The position numbers and the translations under genes are program-made. A stretch of 64,000 nucleotides of DNA from Talinum fruticosum (lineage: Eukaryota > Streptophyta > Magnoliopsida > Caryophyllales > Talinaceae), in contig JAITYX010000002.1 in NCBI GenBank assembly GCA_021018815.1, positions 8,649,001-8,713,000 on the forward strand. The letters run 5' to 3'. The notes beneath the pieces were generated by a model, which made no database searches, was not told where the DNA came from, and worked only from the letters and a program-made list of their open reading frames with translations. Shown piece by piece: positions 22,301-36,247 of this stretch. How positions within the stretch are numbered: the first letter of the stretch is position 1; every line of letters begins with the position of its first letter.

Positions 22301-25300
22301 AAAGCCAAATTAAACCAACTCAAAAAAATCCATGTAAAATATGCCATGTATGTATTTATTGAATCAATTCCAAATAAAAGTTAATAGGTGTATCATTACT
22401 ATTATGATTCTGTATATATTTGTTCTTTTTTAAATAAGGTTTTGAATTTTATTAGACTCTCGTTAATGAAGAAAATACGCGTTGTAATTTTAATTCCATA
22501 TATATACTAACAGTATCTCGACTATGATTTATGAATTATTAAAACCGAAAAATAAGAGATGTGACTATTGTGTGGCTATTAAACCATGGTAACCTTATCC
22601 AGAATATGGTAGAATAAACAATGGCATTAATGAATAGGAAGAGGCCAATGGTTGAATTGTGGGACATTGGATCATCCTAAATTAGTGAGATAAAACGTGC
22701 TCTGCCTTAATAAAGGCCAACACTCAAGGGCTGATGAACGCAGTTGGAAAGTTAATTTCTTGGACTCATTACAATTCTTTTGATCATTAGGGTGGAAAAA
22801 AAAACCCCTTGACAATGATAATCATAAATAAAAGGGGGTGATTTCTATTGAAGACACCGACGGTTGAGGAGCCCTCTGAGCTGTCCCTTTTGCCTAGCAA
22901 ATTAGGTGAACTGGTGCTTTCATCATATCCTTTCAGAATTCACAGAGTTTATTACTGGGTCGGCCGCTTAGTTCAGCTTCTAATTCTTCCAACATAGGCT
23001 CCAAATTTTGAATCAATCATAGTTTAGTTTGATTTTAATTTAGTTGACAAGTCAGAATCTCGTGTCATTGTTTTTACAGTATATCGATTATATATCCCTA
23101 CTTTTAATATATGTTTCAGTATGCAACTTTTTGATGTATATGTTCTCATAAACATGATATAGGCTTAATTATAGAAAGTTAAAGGTTCGCTAACCCTTAC
23201 CCCATTCCAAAAAAAAAAAAAAAAAACAGAGGAAAAATCATATTGTACCTAATTACCATACAATATTAACAACCTAATATTGCTCAAATTAAAATCATTT
23301 TTGAAGAGAAAAAGTACAAACAATATATCCACTTGGGAACAAGGAAACTAGAAAAATTTTGTCATCCATAGGACCACTTCTGGAAGAAAGGAATTTACGG
23401 GATTTTATGTTGCATATTGGCTGAGATGTGACATACCCAGCTTTATCAACAATCATATGCCCACAACTCATATTTGTAGATTGCTTTTTTTCTTTTTTGG
23501 GGTTTAAAGTGGAATTGTAAAAACACTGACCCTTGAATGTGAGTTTTGTATTTCTAATAATAATTCATGCTTTCAGCAAATAGCTGTGTTTGACCCGAGT
23601 ATGAGCCAAGTTCTGACCTAACTAAGATTCTTGCAAATGAACAACTTTGTAGGAGGGCTTAAAAGGGAATTAATCAATATTACCTGTGTCAATCATCCCA
23701 ATAATGACATCGGTGGAGGCATGATAATGAAAATAATTCGATGATGAAACACCTGATTCTTCGTTCAGGAAATCCCACGAACGAGTTGTGTGGAGCTCCA
23801 TATTCCGATCAGGGAACACTGATATTACCTCTTCATGTCCTGCCCATTCATCATTTTATTTTTCCATCATATACATATATATATATAATACCCTAAACTT
23901 AAACTTATAATTCACATATTCAATTCAGTTGCTATCCTGAAATACTCGAACTATAATTTTATAAAATTTTAGCATCCGGTTTAAGATTATATTGCATACT
24001 GTATATATACATACTCTTTTTGGATAATTGCGCGATTATTTTCATGATGCAAATCTTTTATGAGTGCTTGAAGTTGATTGATAGGGATTTAGCACATTGC
24101 ACTACTTCCTTCCATAGATAGTGTTGTCAACTTTTGTGTGCTCTGTTAAGTTTTTTCAAATTTTGGCATGGAGCTGCGTAATATAATCCGAACCACCCAG
24201 CTGAAAATAAAATAATAGGGACATATATAATTAAAAGCCCAGCCACGGCTAAATTCTGCTCAATTATGGCCATGCTACTTCTTCAATTTGTCGGCAATAT
24301 TGACAAATCATAATTTAATTGACAAGGATATTAGGTTACTTATTTCAACTCTCAGTTTGAATGCGGGCATTGCAAAAGAAAAAAAAAAGGGAGACAAAGG
24401 AATAGATAAAACGGGAAAAATTCCTTAAAAAATTTATAATTAACATTGATTGAGACTCTTTAAATAAATTCCACATTAGTCTTATCAATTATGATTAATG
24501 TTGAACCTTATATTTATTATTCAACAAATGGAACATTTCTTATGAAATACTAATCTAAATAATCCATTCAAGTTTGGCTAGATACGTCATTCCAATAGAA
24601 TTTTTTTAATTGATTATGTTCCATTTAACTTTAATTTTAACTTATAACTTTTTAAAACTCTTTACAATTTTTTGCAAAAACTATCTTGTAACTCGTTACC
24701 GATATGAAAAACGACCGCTTTATTTTTATTCAAACTCTCTAAAAGGGATTCAATTAAAGTTGCTCTTAGACAAAACAATTGATTAATACGTCATTATTTA
24801 TTGTGTATAAAAGAAGCATAAGAATATTAGAACAAAGTAGGAATAATTTTTAGATTATTTTATTGGTTCCCTATCGTTATCTTCTAAAAATAAAAGAATG
24901 GCCCGGCAGAAAAACACAAATTCAATAAGAATAGTTGTAAAATTCATTGATTGTTTCAGTAACTGTACGTAGAAGCACATATATTAGTGAAGTGGGAAAA
25001 AATAGAGAGGGAGAGAGATGAAGAAAAGTACCAGAAAGCAGAGCAGCTTGAGCGGGAGTGAGAAGGGCAGAGAATCCCCTGAATGCGTGATGGTAAACGT
25101 GGCCCACCGACACCCTTTCTCTCTCCTCCCTGCATTCGTTTTCACAAATCCCCACTCGTAACTTATTCATTAGTACTACTACACCAATCCAAATACTTCA
25201 ACTGTACAAAAATCAATGCATCAAATCTAAATTAAAAAAAAATAAATCTATGCATATTAAAATTCATATTAGTTTAAAAACTATTTATTTGATAATATAA

Positions 25301-25785
25301 TAGTAAAAAATTGTAAGTTATTAAGTTACAAGGGGTCAAAAGTTCTAACGATAATTATAAAGTTTGTTATAAAATTAAATGGAGCAGGACGGAATTCATA
25401 TCAGTTATGTATGACAGTGCAATTGAGAGGAGGGAAAAAGAGAGAGAGGAAGAAGAAGTAGGTTGAATGAATAAGTACCTTGGGATGATGGTAGAAAGTA
25501 ACTGCAAATGAGCAGTTTCAGCGATTTTGATATCTTCAATTTCTGCATCTCTTCCCGATGATCCACCCATGTATACTACATAATGCTGCCATTGAATTAA
25601 AAAAACTAGGCATAATTAATAACAGAATCGAATAGTTGATTGATCGGGAATTAAGGAGTTCGAATGGGAATGAATTTACTTGGGGGTTGATTTGGTGTCG
25701 TCGACAATGTTGATGATGAAGCAGGGGAAGTGAAGAGAAGCAGGGGAAGAGAGAGAAAGAGGATAGGGAAAGAGAGAGAAGCCAT
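19304..25785 (-). CDS. SBT: Secreted subtilisin-like serine protease (plant SBT, S8 family), 11 exons
   Basis: Apoplastic serine protease with signal peptide, I9 propeptide, S8 catalytic domain with PA insertion, and Fn3-like tail. Exons in coding order: 25680-25785, 25479-25585, 25032-25129, 23684-23839, 22172-22283, 21020-21560, 20846-20946, 20514-20756, 20286-20400, 19980-20193 and 19304-19854; about 780 residues. Catalytic motifs are intact: Asp in [14 protein letters not shown], His in [11 protein letters not shown], oxyanion Asn in [10 protein letters not shown], Ser in [12 protein letters not shown]. The propeptide shows [14 protein letters not shown]. The start at [18 protein letters not shown] gives a clean signal peptide; an in-frame ATG lies upstream at 25887. 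Exons 2-11 join in phase, but exon 1 to 2 is off by one with the best sites (see findings). The protein looks closest to group-5 subtilases such as the CO2-response secreted protease; subgroup is an inference. Confidence 0.9.
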
Positions 25786-25919
25786 GGAGGAGGAGGAGGA
25801 GGAGGAGGGGGAGAATGAAGAAATTAAAGAGGACAGGGATTGTTGGCGCAAATTAATGGCGAGTGAAAGTGACGGAGAATGAGGCATTTTGTAGGAGGAT
25901 GATCATGTGGGTTTAGACT

Positions 25920-25920
<1 letters not shown>

Positions 25921-25952
<32 letters not shown>

Positions 25953-25965
25953 GAGAGAGAGAGAG
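25921..25965. repeat. (GA)n microsatellite
   Basis: An almost pure GA tract interrupted by one C, upstream of the subtilase start. GA/CT tracts are common in plant 5' leaders and core promoters; a regulatory role here is only possible. Confidence 0.95.
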
Positions 25966-28345
25966 TGTGTTCTTTTCCACTGAGGAGAAAACTTGATTCT
26001 GGGGTCAGTTGGGTTAGAAAAATGTTTCCCTTCATTTTGACAACTCTCATGTTGAACATGGAAAATAAAAACTCTCTCTCTCTCTCTCTCTGTGTGTTTT
26101 GTTTTATTTTCTTTTTTGGCAAAAAATCTTAGAAAATTTTTAATCTCTTCACTACGTGGCCTCCTCCTCCTTTCTCCCCATTTACTCTAAAAAAAACTGT
26201 ACCTACTGTCATGGACTTTTTTTTTTTAATTTTTATCAATGATAAGCCTTAATATTTTATATATATATATATTATCTATTATTTTCTCTACAATTAATTA
26301 CTCTCTCTGTTTATGGGAGTCTCGTGTATACTCTTTCAATGAGTGATATTATCTCTCACTTTTAGAGCGGTTTTATCAATTTCTTTTCATAGTGTTATGA
26401 TTGTACATGATTAAATTGTTAACTATTTGTCATATTAGGCTGCAACAAGTATTAATTTTTCAAATTCAAACTGTTAGAATAAATAAATTTATACGATAGG
26501 AATGGTATATAAGAATTATGGATCTTCTTGTTATATGTTGTATGATGAAACTACATTTGAATGGAAGAGTAACATTCAAAAGAGTTTCAACTAGTTATTT
26601 CCATCTAAAGATATATTTTAGTATTTCAGTTATAAATTTATCTGAGTTTTGATTTTAACTATAGATGACGCATGACATTTAATTAATAAAATTCATCATT
26701 TATTCTAAAAAACAAATTACAATTTTTTTTTAAAATTCTCTAAACACATCTAGTATTTTAAAACTAGTTCGAGAGTATAATGTATCACAACACACATAAA
26801 GATTACAATATAGCTACTAAGTATGTTATCAATTATCTCAAAAACACATATGACTATGATGATTATGTCAAAGAATTGATGATTAATAGGGTAATTATTT
26901 TTGGAACCAAAGCAAATATTAACTAAAAGGTATTATTATTAATAATTATTATAAGTTTTACTTAATCTTTAGCTAATGATGGTGTTTTATCTTTTATCAA
27001 AAGAAGGATGGATTAGCTTAAGATAAAGCACATTCCATCTCTATGATTCACCAACTTAATTAAATTTTAAAAGCAGATAGTGTAGTTGTAGTTGGGATGG
27101 GAGGCCATTAATAAATCTTGCAAGTTCTTTTCCGCCTTCAAGTTGGTAGCTATCCTTGTACTCATTTTTCTTAATTCCTCCCACAAAGTTAGTAATAATT
27201 ATTGGTAATGATTTATTATAGATTGACTCGGGAAATGGTCCATCAGAATTAATCGGAATATTTATAGGAATAAGACTATTTATATTTAAATTTTTCTAAA
27301 TTTTTTTATAATAATTTAATAATGAGAGTAATTGTTGTTGAATTAAAGTTAAAAAAATTATTTAAATCCGGCTTTAAAATGTTTGAATTCTACTATTTTG
27401 GTCCTCAACTTGTATATAAATTCATCTCATTGAATTTAACAACCAATTATGGATTAACTTTGGTTGATGTAACTAACATCGTATCATATTAATGAAAAAA
27501 CTATAAAGAATAACACAATACAATTATAATATCATTTTTTTTAAAAAAATATAACGTGGGAGGGGAAAACGAATCTAAGCCTCAAGTTTGACCGATAAGC
27601 AATACTCTAATTTTCTTTGATAGAAAAAATATGAATCTCAAGCTTCTCATGCAACAAAGAATTTCAAAGGAATGTAGGTTTGTGATGAGATTTAAAAAAA
27701 AAAGTTAAAAATTATTTTGCCTTGTATATGAATATAAGTTATGGAAGAAATGAATAATGGAATGGTCCAAACTCAACACAAAGAAAAAGGAAAATCATCT
27801 TCTTAATTGTCTTGAAATTAAATATATCGTCTTGTAAAAATTAAATTTTCAAAGAGTAAATAGATATTTTTCAAAATTTTACTTTATTTTTTTATATTTT
27901 TTATCTTTTCACTAAACACGAGAATATATATGTCATTTGCATTGTAACCTAAAATTTTTATAAGAAAAACATTCATGAAAAATAATAGTAGCATGTTTAA
28001 AAGTTTGATCTCTTAAATTCGAGATGTTAACAAAGCTCTTTGATGTAATTGCTTATAATTGCTCGAGAAATATTGAAACTTGAAAGAAGACATAATTTAT
28101 TAAAAAAATATTAGATATTTATGAGGAAAGAGACGAGATAAATAAAGAACTTAGAGTCCAAGTAACCAAATTGTTCTTGGCAAAAGAGTAGGGAAGCTTC
28201 ACAATCATATTATAAAGTACAAGTGGGAATATATCTTTTCGTGGACTTGTATTTAGTGTCCTTTATTCTATTCTTCTTCACCATTCCGGGTCTTTTGGTT
28301 TTTAAGTCCTTTTACATTTTGCATGTTTCAATCTTTACGCTTACC

Positions 28346-28376
<31 letters not shown>

Positions 28377-28560
28377 TTTGCCCCTTTGGTCTCACTCTTT
28401 TTGTGACATTATTCAGCAACATTTTTCAGCCAAGAATTAGTACCATTTGTTTTGCCTATATTTTTTTATTAGTTTATTAATTAGTATTCAATGCTATTGT
28501 TAAAATAATCAAGAACGAGGATTTAAAGTAGATTGAGGTGGTGTTCGATGTTTTTGATAC

Positions 28561-28563
<3 letters not shown>

Positions 28564-28627
<64 letters not shown>
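28564..28627. repeat. (TA)n microsatellite
   Basis: About 32 uninterrupted TA dinucleotides in the AT-rich spacer. Likely hypervariable in length. Confidence 0.97.
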
Positions 28628-28630
<3 letters not shown>

Positions 28631-30391
28631 CTTATATATTTCAAAGAAATTGATTAAAATTTAGCATTTTATGTTTTATAATTTTAAGTAAAGCATGTGA
28701 AACTTTTTATTGTACTAAATTTAAATTGACAAATCAGGCATTTCTTTCGTATTACTTAACACTTACCAACTTAGCTTAACAATTAGGACATAGGAGTATG
28801 TATTAGCATTTACCATTATTTAACAGCTAGCTTTAAAACTTATACGATACATAACATCTATAGATGTGTTTATTTTATAATTTGATAATACAAAACTCAA
28901 TAATTTAATACCATATTTTTGTCTATAGATTAGAAAAACACATGAGAGAAAATTTATTTTAGAAGGGTATAGAAGGAATCAAAACAAATAGAGGTTTTAT
29001 CTAAGGAACTACCTTATAAAATAATCCTGAAATTATGATAAATATAATTTGAAGAGATTTTGTGCAGTTCACGTTTATATAACAGAAATCGACAATCGAT
29101 TATCAAATTTGCTTAGTCTTAGTTTTGTTGACCATCCAAGGCTAAACCATAGACAACGAGGAATAGACGCTCACTTGAACCTATCAGCAGCACACTTGGG
29201 CCCAAGTTTCTTGTCATTTGACATTCACTGCCCTCTTTGAGGACAACCAACGAAACCCTAGCCTGCAATCTACAATGTAGTGTTCGAGGAAATCTGAGTT
29301 TTCAAATGACACCACAAGAAACACGGACTGTATATTAAAAAGCACACAACAGAAGTCGACATCATTCCATCCTGAGCAATCAAGCCCTACTACACCACAC
29401 ACCTAAAGCATTGAGTCTTTTGAAAGAAAGTCCCCTATGGGATAGCCAAACGCCCTTATTACATACTATGACCAATCACGCGAAAAAGACAGAACAAAAT
29501 AGCAAAATCATATGTTTGTGTTTTATAAAGAGTATTAGATTCACGCACAAACATCCCTTCTGGTTGCATGAGGCCAACACTTATGAGTTGTGTGACACTT
29601 TCTTCTTACCATTGTCCGCAGTAGAGGAAAGGCAAAATTTCAGCCAGAGCCCCATCAGATGAAGAACATCGTGATCTCCAGGTCTGGGTGCAACTTAAAG
29701 ATACCCTCCGCAATAGAGGCTCCTAAGGCTGATGAAGTTGATGTCCCCTCCCCCCTAGAAGATGAGCTTCCAGAATTCTGTTTCTAAGTCAGAACATCGA
29801 AATACAATCAACCTCTGTAGTCTAGAAGATCGGCATAGTACACTGGCGGTACCAATGAGACAGGCTTGTTGCAACGAGCAAAGGTAAAGCACAGTTTATA
29901 TATGAGCTCCTGCAGTTCGTCAGCAGGAAAACCGTGCTCATCCGACAACACATGGTAATGGGTTGGTTTACTAGTACCCATGCTCCCATAGTGGCTGCAG
30001 AGATAGAAGTCGAACTCAAATGGGTGAACAATAGTCTTGTCCACCACTGTGCCGGGAGGTATATTCTCCCGGCCCTTGGGATTAGTCTCGAGAAACAACC
30101 GGGTATGATGCCTCTTCGGAGCAACAATAACTGTAATAGTGGGGCAGTAGTTGCTCCCTTCAAGTACTTTCTTTGAATCCATAAGCTCTTCATTGAGAAC
30201 CATATCAAACTGCCCCTCACTAACACCATCACGAAATATCAGAATTTTCCTCGGCTTGACACCATTGAAGCTTTCATAACACTGAACAAGCTCGAAACAA
30301 ATTTCCCTGAAATTTATGATCTTCTATGAACGATGTTGTTGGAAACACAATCGAGGGATGTATTTCTTTGCAGCCTCGTTCATTGAGCCAA

Positions 30392-32908
30392 TGTAATTCC
30401 CCAATATAATCACTATCTAAAATGTACTTATCGAATAAATATACTATAACAAAACAACGGAAAACCACGTCATATCAGGGCGTTACCACCGTCCCTACTC
30501 GAGAGAATAGGCTAAACATTATAATAAGATAACACGATTATCTTTTGATTTACACCAACACTTAAAATCCCATAACACCATACCCGATATTTACATAACT
30601 TAAACCACTAACATGAATTCATTCTCCCAAAAAAAATACAGTTTATCATACCTATCAATGGAAATTAACTTCCAGAAGCGAATGAAATCCCCAGGAGCTT
30701 TTTAACCAAGAAACAAACCATCAAAACTGATTATAATACACCCAAGAGTAGGCCCAACGCACGATCACTGTTCTTAGCCAACATTTTCAGATTCCTTTAC
30801 TCTTGCCACTTCTTGTCCAACATTAACATGTTTTTCTTCCCTAAAAACATTTAAGAAAACATAAGAAAACAAGAATGAGCCATACGCCCAACACGTTACC
30901 CTTTACTTTATAAGAGTCGGTGAGCACACACGCGCATATATTTCAAATCGGTTTCAAAAATTATTTATATGTAAAACTGTTGTAAATTCGCTATACATTA
31001 ATAATTGGAATAGTTTAAAACTCATTTTTGTACATGTGGATACCATGAAAATTCTGTGAGATCATCATATATGTAACTTTGATTGTAAAAACAACTCATT
31101 TATCCCGATCAATCGAGTAAGGGCCCCTGTGAACGGTAATCGTGACTACGAATCGTAACTATAAACTGTTGTGATAAATTTTACTGTGACCTGTAAAGTG
31201 GGTCCAAAAATATTTCTATGATCGAAAATTGTAAACTCATCAATAAAGATGAACATTTTAGAAAAGGTACAAGTAATAACGTACCTCATATATCATTTAT
31301 TTTTCTTTTACACTCCCACATGCAACCCATTCTTCTTGTATTATTTCAGTTTGGTATTTGTGTTCACAAGAATCCAACTTGTGAATTTCTAGCAATGCAC
31401 GTCAATTAATCAATTAATTTAACCTCTAATTATCTTAAATCTTTAATAACTTATTATTATTTATTTAGTTATTAATAAACTCCTTTAACTTAATATAAAT
31501 TATTTCCATCATTTAAAACTTAAAATCACATCTTAACCTTGCATTTAACTATTCCATATCCATTTAACTCGCAAACTTTAACCTATATAGTCCCTAATTT
31601 ACATATTTCAACTTGTGAATAATCTTCTAGCAGTCATCCGTACAAATATTCAATTCAAGACGTTGCTCTTCACTTACTAACACAGGTCACCCTACTCTTT
31701 AAATACTTCTTTCGACATCCCACACTATCTATGTACGATTGAATCAAACAAAACACTTTTATTTGTCATATCTATATAATCAAATTAGGTATTTATTTAT
31801 TTTGTTCCTATCTCACATATGAGCTCCTTGTCGTCCTAATTGACTCAAAAATTAAAACACTTTCAGTAATATATAATTTGAAAAAATATTAGCACTACTA
31901 AAATGAAGATTCTACCCTTAGTAAAATAACCTAAAATATACCCTTTTGTGTTAATTAACTAGCATAGTTTGTGATTCAATATCAAAGACCTCTTCCTTAA
32001 TTTCAAGAAAACTTACTCTATAACAATCCTTTCATACTCATATAGAAGTTACACAAGCATCTTCACAATTACAATTTCATATGAACATATACACAACCTA
32101 AATTCACATAACTATATTTCAATTACTCCTCAAAGTTACTCCAATTCCACCACAACCAATTCAAACCTTAATTACAACATGAATTACAACATCCACTTGT
32201 CTAATTGTTCGATTATAACATGAATTTCTGATATAATTTACTTAAAAATTGAGGGTAAGAGAGATACCTCAAAAGGCGTTAAAGCTGACATTGGGTGGAG
32301 GAGGTTCGGTGGTGGATGCTCGGTGGCTCAAGCGCCACGTGAAGTGTCGGACGGCGGCCAGGAAGGGCGGCAAGGGCCGAGCGGCAGCAGCAACTCCAGG
32401 GAGGTCTGCCCCTGCGGGCGCGAGACAGAGAGAAAAGAAGGGAGAAAGGGGTTGTTGGCAGCCGGGGGCGCCGGTGGTGGCTTGCTGGCGGTGGCAGCGA
32501 CTGTGGCTGGTGGTGGGCTGGTGATAGCCGGCAGGGGAGGCAGAGAGAGATTGAAAGAAGAGAGTGGGTTTTTGATTTGTTTTGAAAATTATACCAAACC
32601 CCGCCCCCTTTGTTTAAGCTGGTGCACGCCTACTGTGTTTTAGTAACTTCTTTCTTTTTGTTTTTTTTTTTGTTTTAACTAATACTTATCTTATATTGGT
32701 ATTAATCTCTAAATTTTAAAATATTTAAATAATTATCTGTACTTAGAGGTATAAATTCGTAGTGAAATAAATATGTACTTTTACACATCTCGACATGTCC
32801 ATAATTTCACGCGGGCTTACTTCTCCATCAAATAATATAATTCACAATTAGTATCACATCGAAAGCGATTAAAACAATTCAACTTAAATTAATTTATAGG
32901 ACATTACA
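30392..32908. mobile_element. Solo-LTR-like retrotransposon remnant inside the AGO pseudogene
   Basis: A 2,517-bp block separates two adjacent pieces of the Argonaute PIWI frame. It begins TGTAATTCCCC and ends GGACATTACA, so it has TG...CA termini with a short TGTAAT/ATTACA inverted pair. It is flanked by GCCAA (30387-30391) and GCCGA (32909-32913), a 5-bp target duplication with one mismatch. No gag-pol frame was seen; a GC-rich patch lies at 32280-32560. I see no pair of long direct repeats within it, so a single long LTR left by recombination is the simplest reading; a small non-autonomous LTR element is the alternative. Orientation is undecided. Confidence 0.68.
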
Positions 32909-35900
32909 GCCGACTACAGTGACAATAGATAGACTTAAAGCATCCATGGGACCGGGGTGATTAACATCTGCTCCAATAACCATCACATGGTTTCCCTCAA
33001 AAAAAGGAAGTCGATCATTAAGCTCAACATTGCTTCCCCAAGCTCGGCATTTATTTTCATGACAAGATTATGAAGATAATGATCCCGAAAAAGATTTGGA
33101 TTTTCATAAAGGCAAGATTGGGTGAGAATCCCCATCTTGGTCTCAGAAATCCACTTGATATACTTGTAGACAGGATCCTTTGTTGTCATCACATACAGTA
33201 AGAGTTGTAACTTTTTCTGACCACCGCATGCTTTATTATTTACTGTTTCCATAACTTGAGTCAGCGAATCAACATTGCACAACGTCTGCATCTGGGTATG
33301 TTCAATATGCAAAAGTTCCGATATACACAACTCCAGTTTTCCGCAACGTTTAGTATGACTCAGTATAAAGTTCTCGTCCAGTCTACCTTCACTGCGAGTG
33401 AAGTCCAACACAGCCCATCTCACAAGAGATTTCCTTCCACTACAGAGTTTTTACCAAGGTTCCACTGGCAATTCCGATGCTGCACAGGAACTCGAACCAA
33501 AACACCATTTAGATTTCTTAACTTCAATTTGGGCGGCTTGATCACCCTACCTTCAACCTTTGTCATGCTCCTATTGACTTCGAATTTAAAATTCTGATGG
33601 ACGTTTCCCTTGCAAAATCAATGAGAATGATGTAAGAGATATCGTTCAACAAGACTTAACAAAATTCATTTCTTATACATGCAAAACAGCAACCAATATT
33701 GCTTTTCACTTTATTCAAGTTCAGTGACATTAAGCAGTTCATAATGAGCATATTAAGTACATCAAGCAGTTCATACCCTTAAGGAAACCCAACCAAAACT
33801 CGGCATCAAGACCTCACTACACATAAGAGAAATCACTCCAGAAGGACAGCAAAATTAGAATCTAAGATTAGCAACCAGCAACTAGAAGAACAAATGCCCA
33901 ATACAGAAACAACTAGAAGAACAAATACCCAATCCAGAAACAACTAGAAGCAGAAACTAGAAACATACAGGCACCAACGAACATAACATACACAAAAGTG
34001 GAAAAAAATAACTTCATACCCGGGTCCATCCTTAGATTGCATCATTCCACAAATCGTGTGTTTCCTATTCTCAGGTAGCGCAAATGACATTTCCTTCAAT
34101 TCATTGGAAGAACCTTGGTCCAATTTTTCCTTTAGATACCTCTGACCTTCAACCAAGACACAGAATTCTATCGGATCATAGTTGGCTCTGTCACCTTTCC
34201 CTAAGTTTAAATAGGGCCATTTTTTGTTTACAATCTTGCTTTTGTACTTCTCCTGAAAGTAGTGTTCCAATTTTACCAAACCACCTCAGGATCTTCCACG
34301 TTAAAGGAAACGTCACAAGCTTTCTCGTCTCAATTTCCAATAGAATTCTGCTTTGTGCGATGATGGATGACTGAAATCTTGAGTCCTTTTAGAGCATTCT
34401 CAATTTCCTCCTTCTTGAAAAAGCCAGATTTAAACCCACGAACATGCTCCTGAAGTAACTGAAGAACATTAAGATGCTTCGTTACCACCAGGACAGAATA
34501 ATCCAAACATAAAACTAGGCCTTGCGAAGTTAGCTTTAGGCCGTGCTTAAACCCTTTTGATGCAGCTAATCCACAACCGAGACTCAGTTGGATTTTTTGA
34601 GTGAAAGCTTCTCCCAATGCTAACCATACGTCTTCTTGGATCGTCCTTCATAACAACATCCATCCCTTGTAATACATCACGGGGTATCTGTAGGAGACGT
34701 TCATCCATGTAATCACTCAACCTGTGAAGCCTCAGCTCGTTGAAACAATTGGCAGTGAAAATGTACAAGCGGCTCCTCTTATCTTCCTCGTCTGGAAGTA
34801 CCACCTTTAAATTTTCAGCGTGCAACGGTGTTGTGCTGAACATCTTCTTCTCACCATCATATGCAGTCATATCTTGTTGGAGTGACGGATTGTCAGAGAA
34901 CACTTTGTCCATGATCAAGAGAGAATAGCCTTTGAGATCTTCACAGGCTGACCCCCGGCAGCAGCTACTTCAGGCTTGACATCAATATCATAGTGTTGAA
35001 TCACAGTCTCATGATTGAATTTTACGCGGAAATGATTAATAAGGATATTGGCAGTCCTAATCCTGGCTAACAAACACCTTTTTCAGGCCTTTTAATTGGC
35101 AGAATACCCTCTCCAATTGAAGATTGGGAAGCTTCTCCCGATATTTTCAAAGGCGGAACCTCCGAGACAATGGGAGCGGCACCTACAATTTCGGATGAAT
35201 GAAGCAAAGTCATTGCATGTTACTCCGTACCAATTTGACAAAGCAGACGCCGAGAGATGAAAAGTTTGTTGGGCTTTCCCTGAGATAGGGGTCCAATGGA
35301 TACATTGGGGTGTCCTCAGACACCATTAGACCAAAAATTTATTAGAATTTCTGTTTAAACATTTTCAAAAAATCATAAAATTGTTAAAAAGTGAACCCTT
35401 GATAAATAAAATTTAAGAAAACTCAAAAATTGACACTGTCAAATATAATATATTTTCGTTCATATAATTCGTTAATAAATTCAAATTATGAGTTATAGAC
35501 TTCAACTTTAGGGGTCCAATCCAAACACAATAATCAGGTATCAGGTATTCAACTAAAATGCACCGTTAAATAAAGGCTATGGTCATTCAATAGTATATCA
35601 GGTAACAAGGATTCCCCCTCCCAAAAAAAAATCCAACCTCATTTTTTTAAACCTAAATTAAATCCAAGGAGACAAAATTGAACTAACCTATTGAATTTTG
35701 AAAATTAATATCAAAGACAAAGCTATCGTCTAGGAAAATTGTAAGATACGCTCTCAGAGTAGCACATCACAATGATTCACGATTGAAGAAAACAAGCTTT
35801 TGCTCGAGAGAGCTTCCTTCCTCCAGCCTCTTCCTCCGCTCCATCCTTCAGGCGACTCCCTTCGCGTTTTCCGGCGCAGACTTGCTCGGTGACTCCCAGG

Positions 35901-36112
35901 TATGCCCCTCCCTTCTTCTTCTTTTTGCTTTTTTCTTTTCCTTCTTTTTCTTCTTCTTTCCTCCTTCGTTCTTCTTCTGTTTCCGTTTTCCTCTTCCTTC
36001 TTCTGCTCGGGTTTCTTTCTCCTCTCTTCCTCCTCTGGTTTCGGGCTCTTCTTTTTCTTTTTCTTATTTCTTGTGATAATTGTAGTGAATTGTGTTGATT
36101 ATTGTTAATTGA

Positions 36113-36247
36113 ATGCGATTTGAATTTATTGATGAAGACGAGGAAGAGGAATTTCAAGAAGAGGAAGAAGAGGAAGACAATGAAGATGAGGAAGAGGAAT
36201 TTCAAGAAGAAGAAGAGGAGGAAGACGATGAAATTGAGAGGAGTTGA
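36113..36247 (+). other. Short acidic ORF with a leader-exon-like sequence upstream
   Basis: In AGO pseudogene intron 1, on the opposite strand, a 44-codon ORF starts MRFEFIDEDEEEEFQ and is almost entirely Glu/Asp. It is made of a duplicated 48-bp unit (DEEEEFQEEEEEED twice) and ends with IERS before TGA. Upstream, 35790-35898 is GC-richer and ends in CTCCCAG/GTATGCC, like a 5' UTR exon with a splice donor followed by a pyrimidine-rich intron. This could be a captured gene fragment or a real small transcript. No family was recognised. Confidence 0.3.

Larger units (their letters stand above)
25786..29654. other. Subtilase 5' flank and long AT-rich spacer
   Basis: The first 200-300 bases are the subtilase 5' UTR/promoter side, containing a (GA)n run at 25921-25965 and a (CT)n run at about 26070-26091. 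From 26.1 to 29.0 kb the sequence is AT-rich with scattered T and A runs and no coding region or clear element boundary seen. From about 29050 to 29650 base composition is more balanced; this is the 3' flank of the Argonaute pseudogene and may include its old 3' UTR. Confidence 0.5.

Noticed and set aside
28223..28480. Hydrophobic Phe/Leu-rich small ORF resembling a membrane protein
   Set aside because: Made of T-rich low-complexity DNA; no codon signal or partner exons.
32249..32643. Two overlapping GC-rich open frames with Gly/Arg-rich peptides
   Set aside because: Inside the LTR-like block; high GC alone keeps frames open and the peptides are low-complexity.
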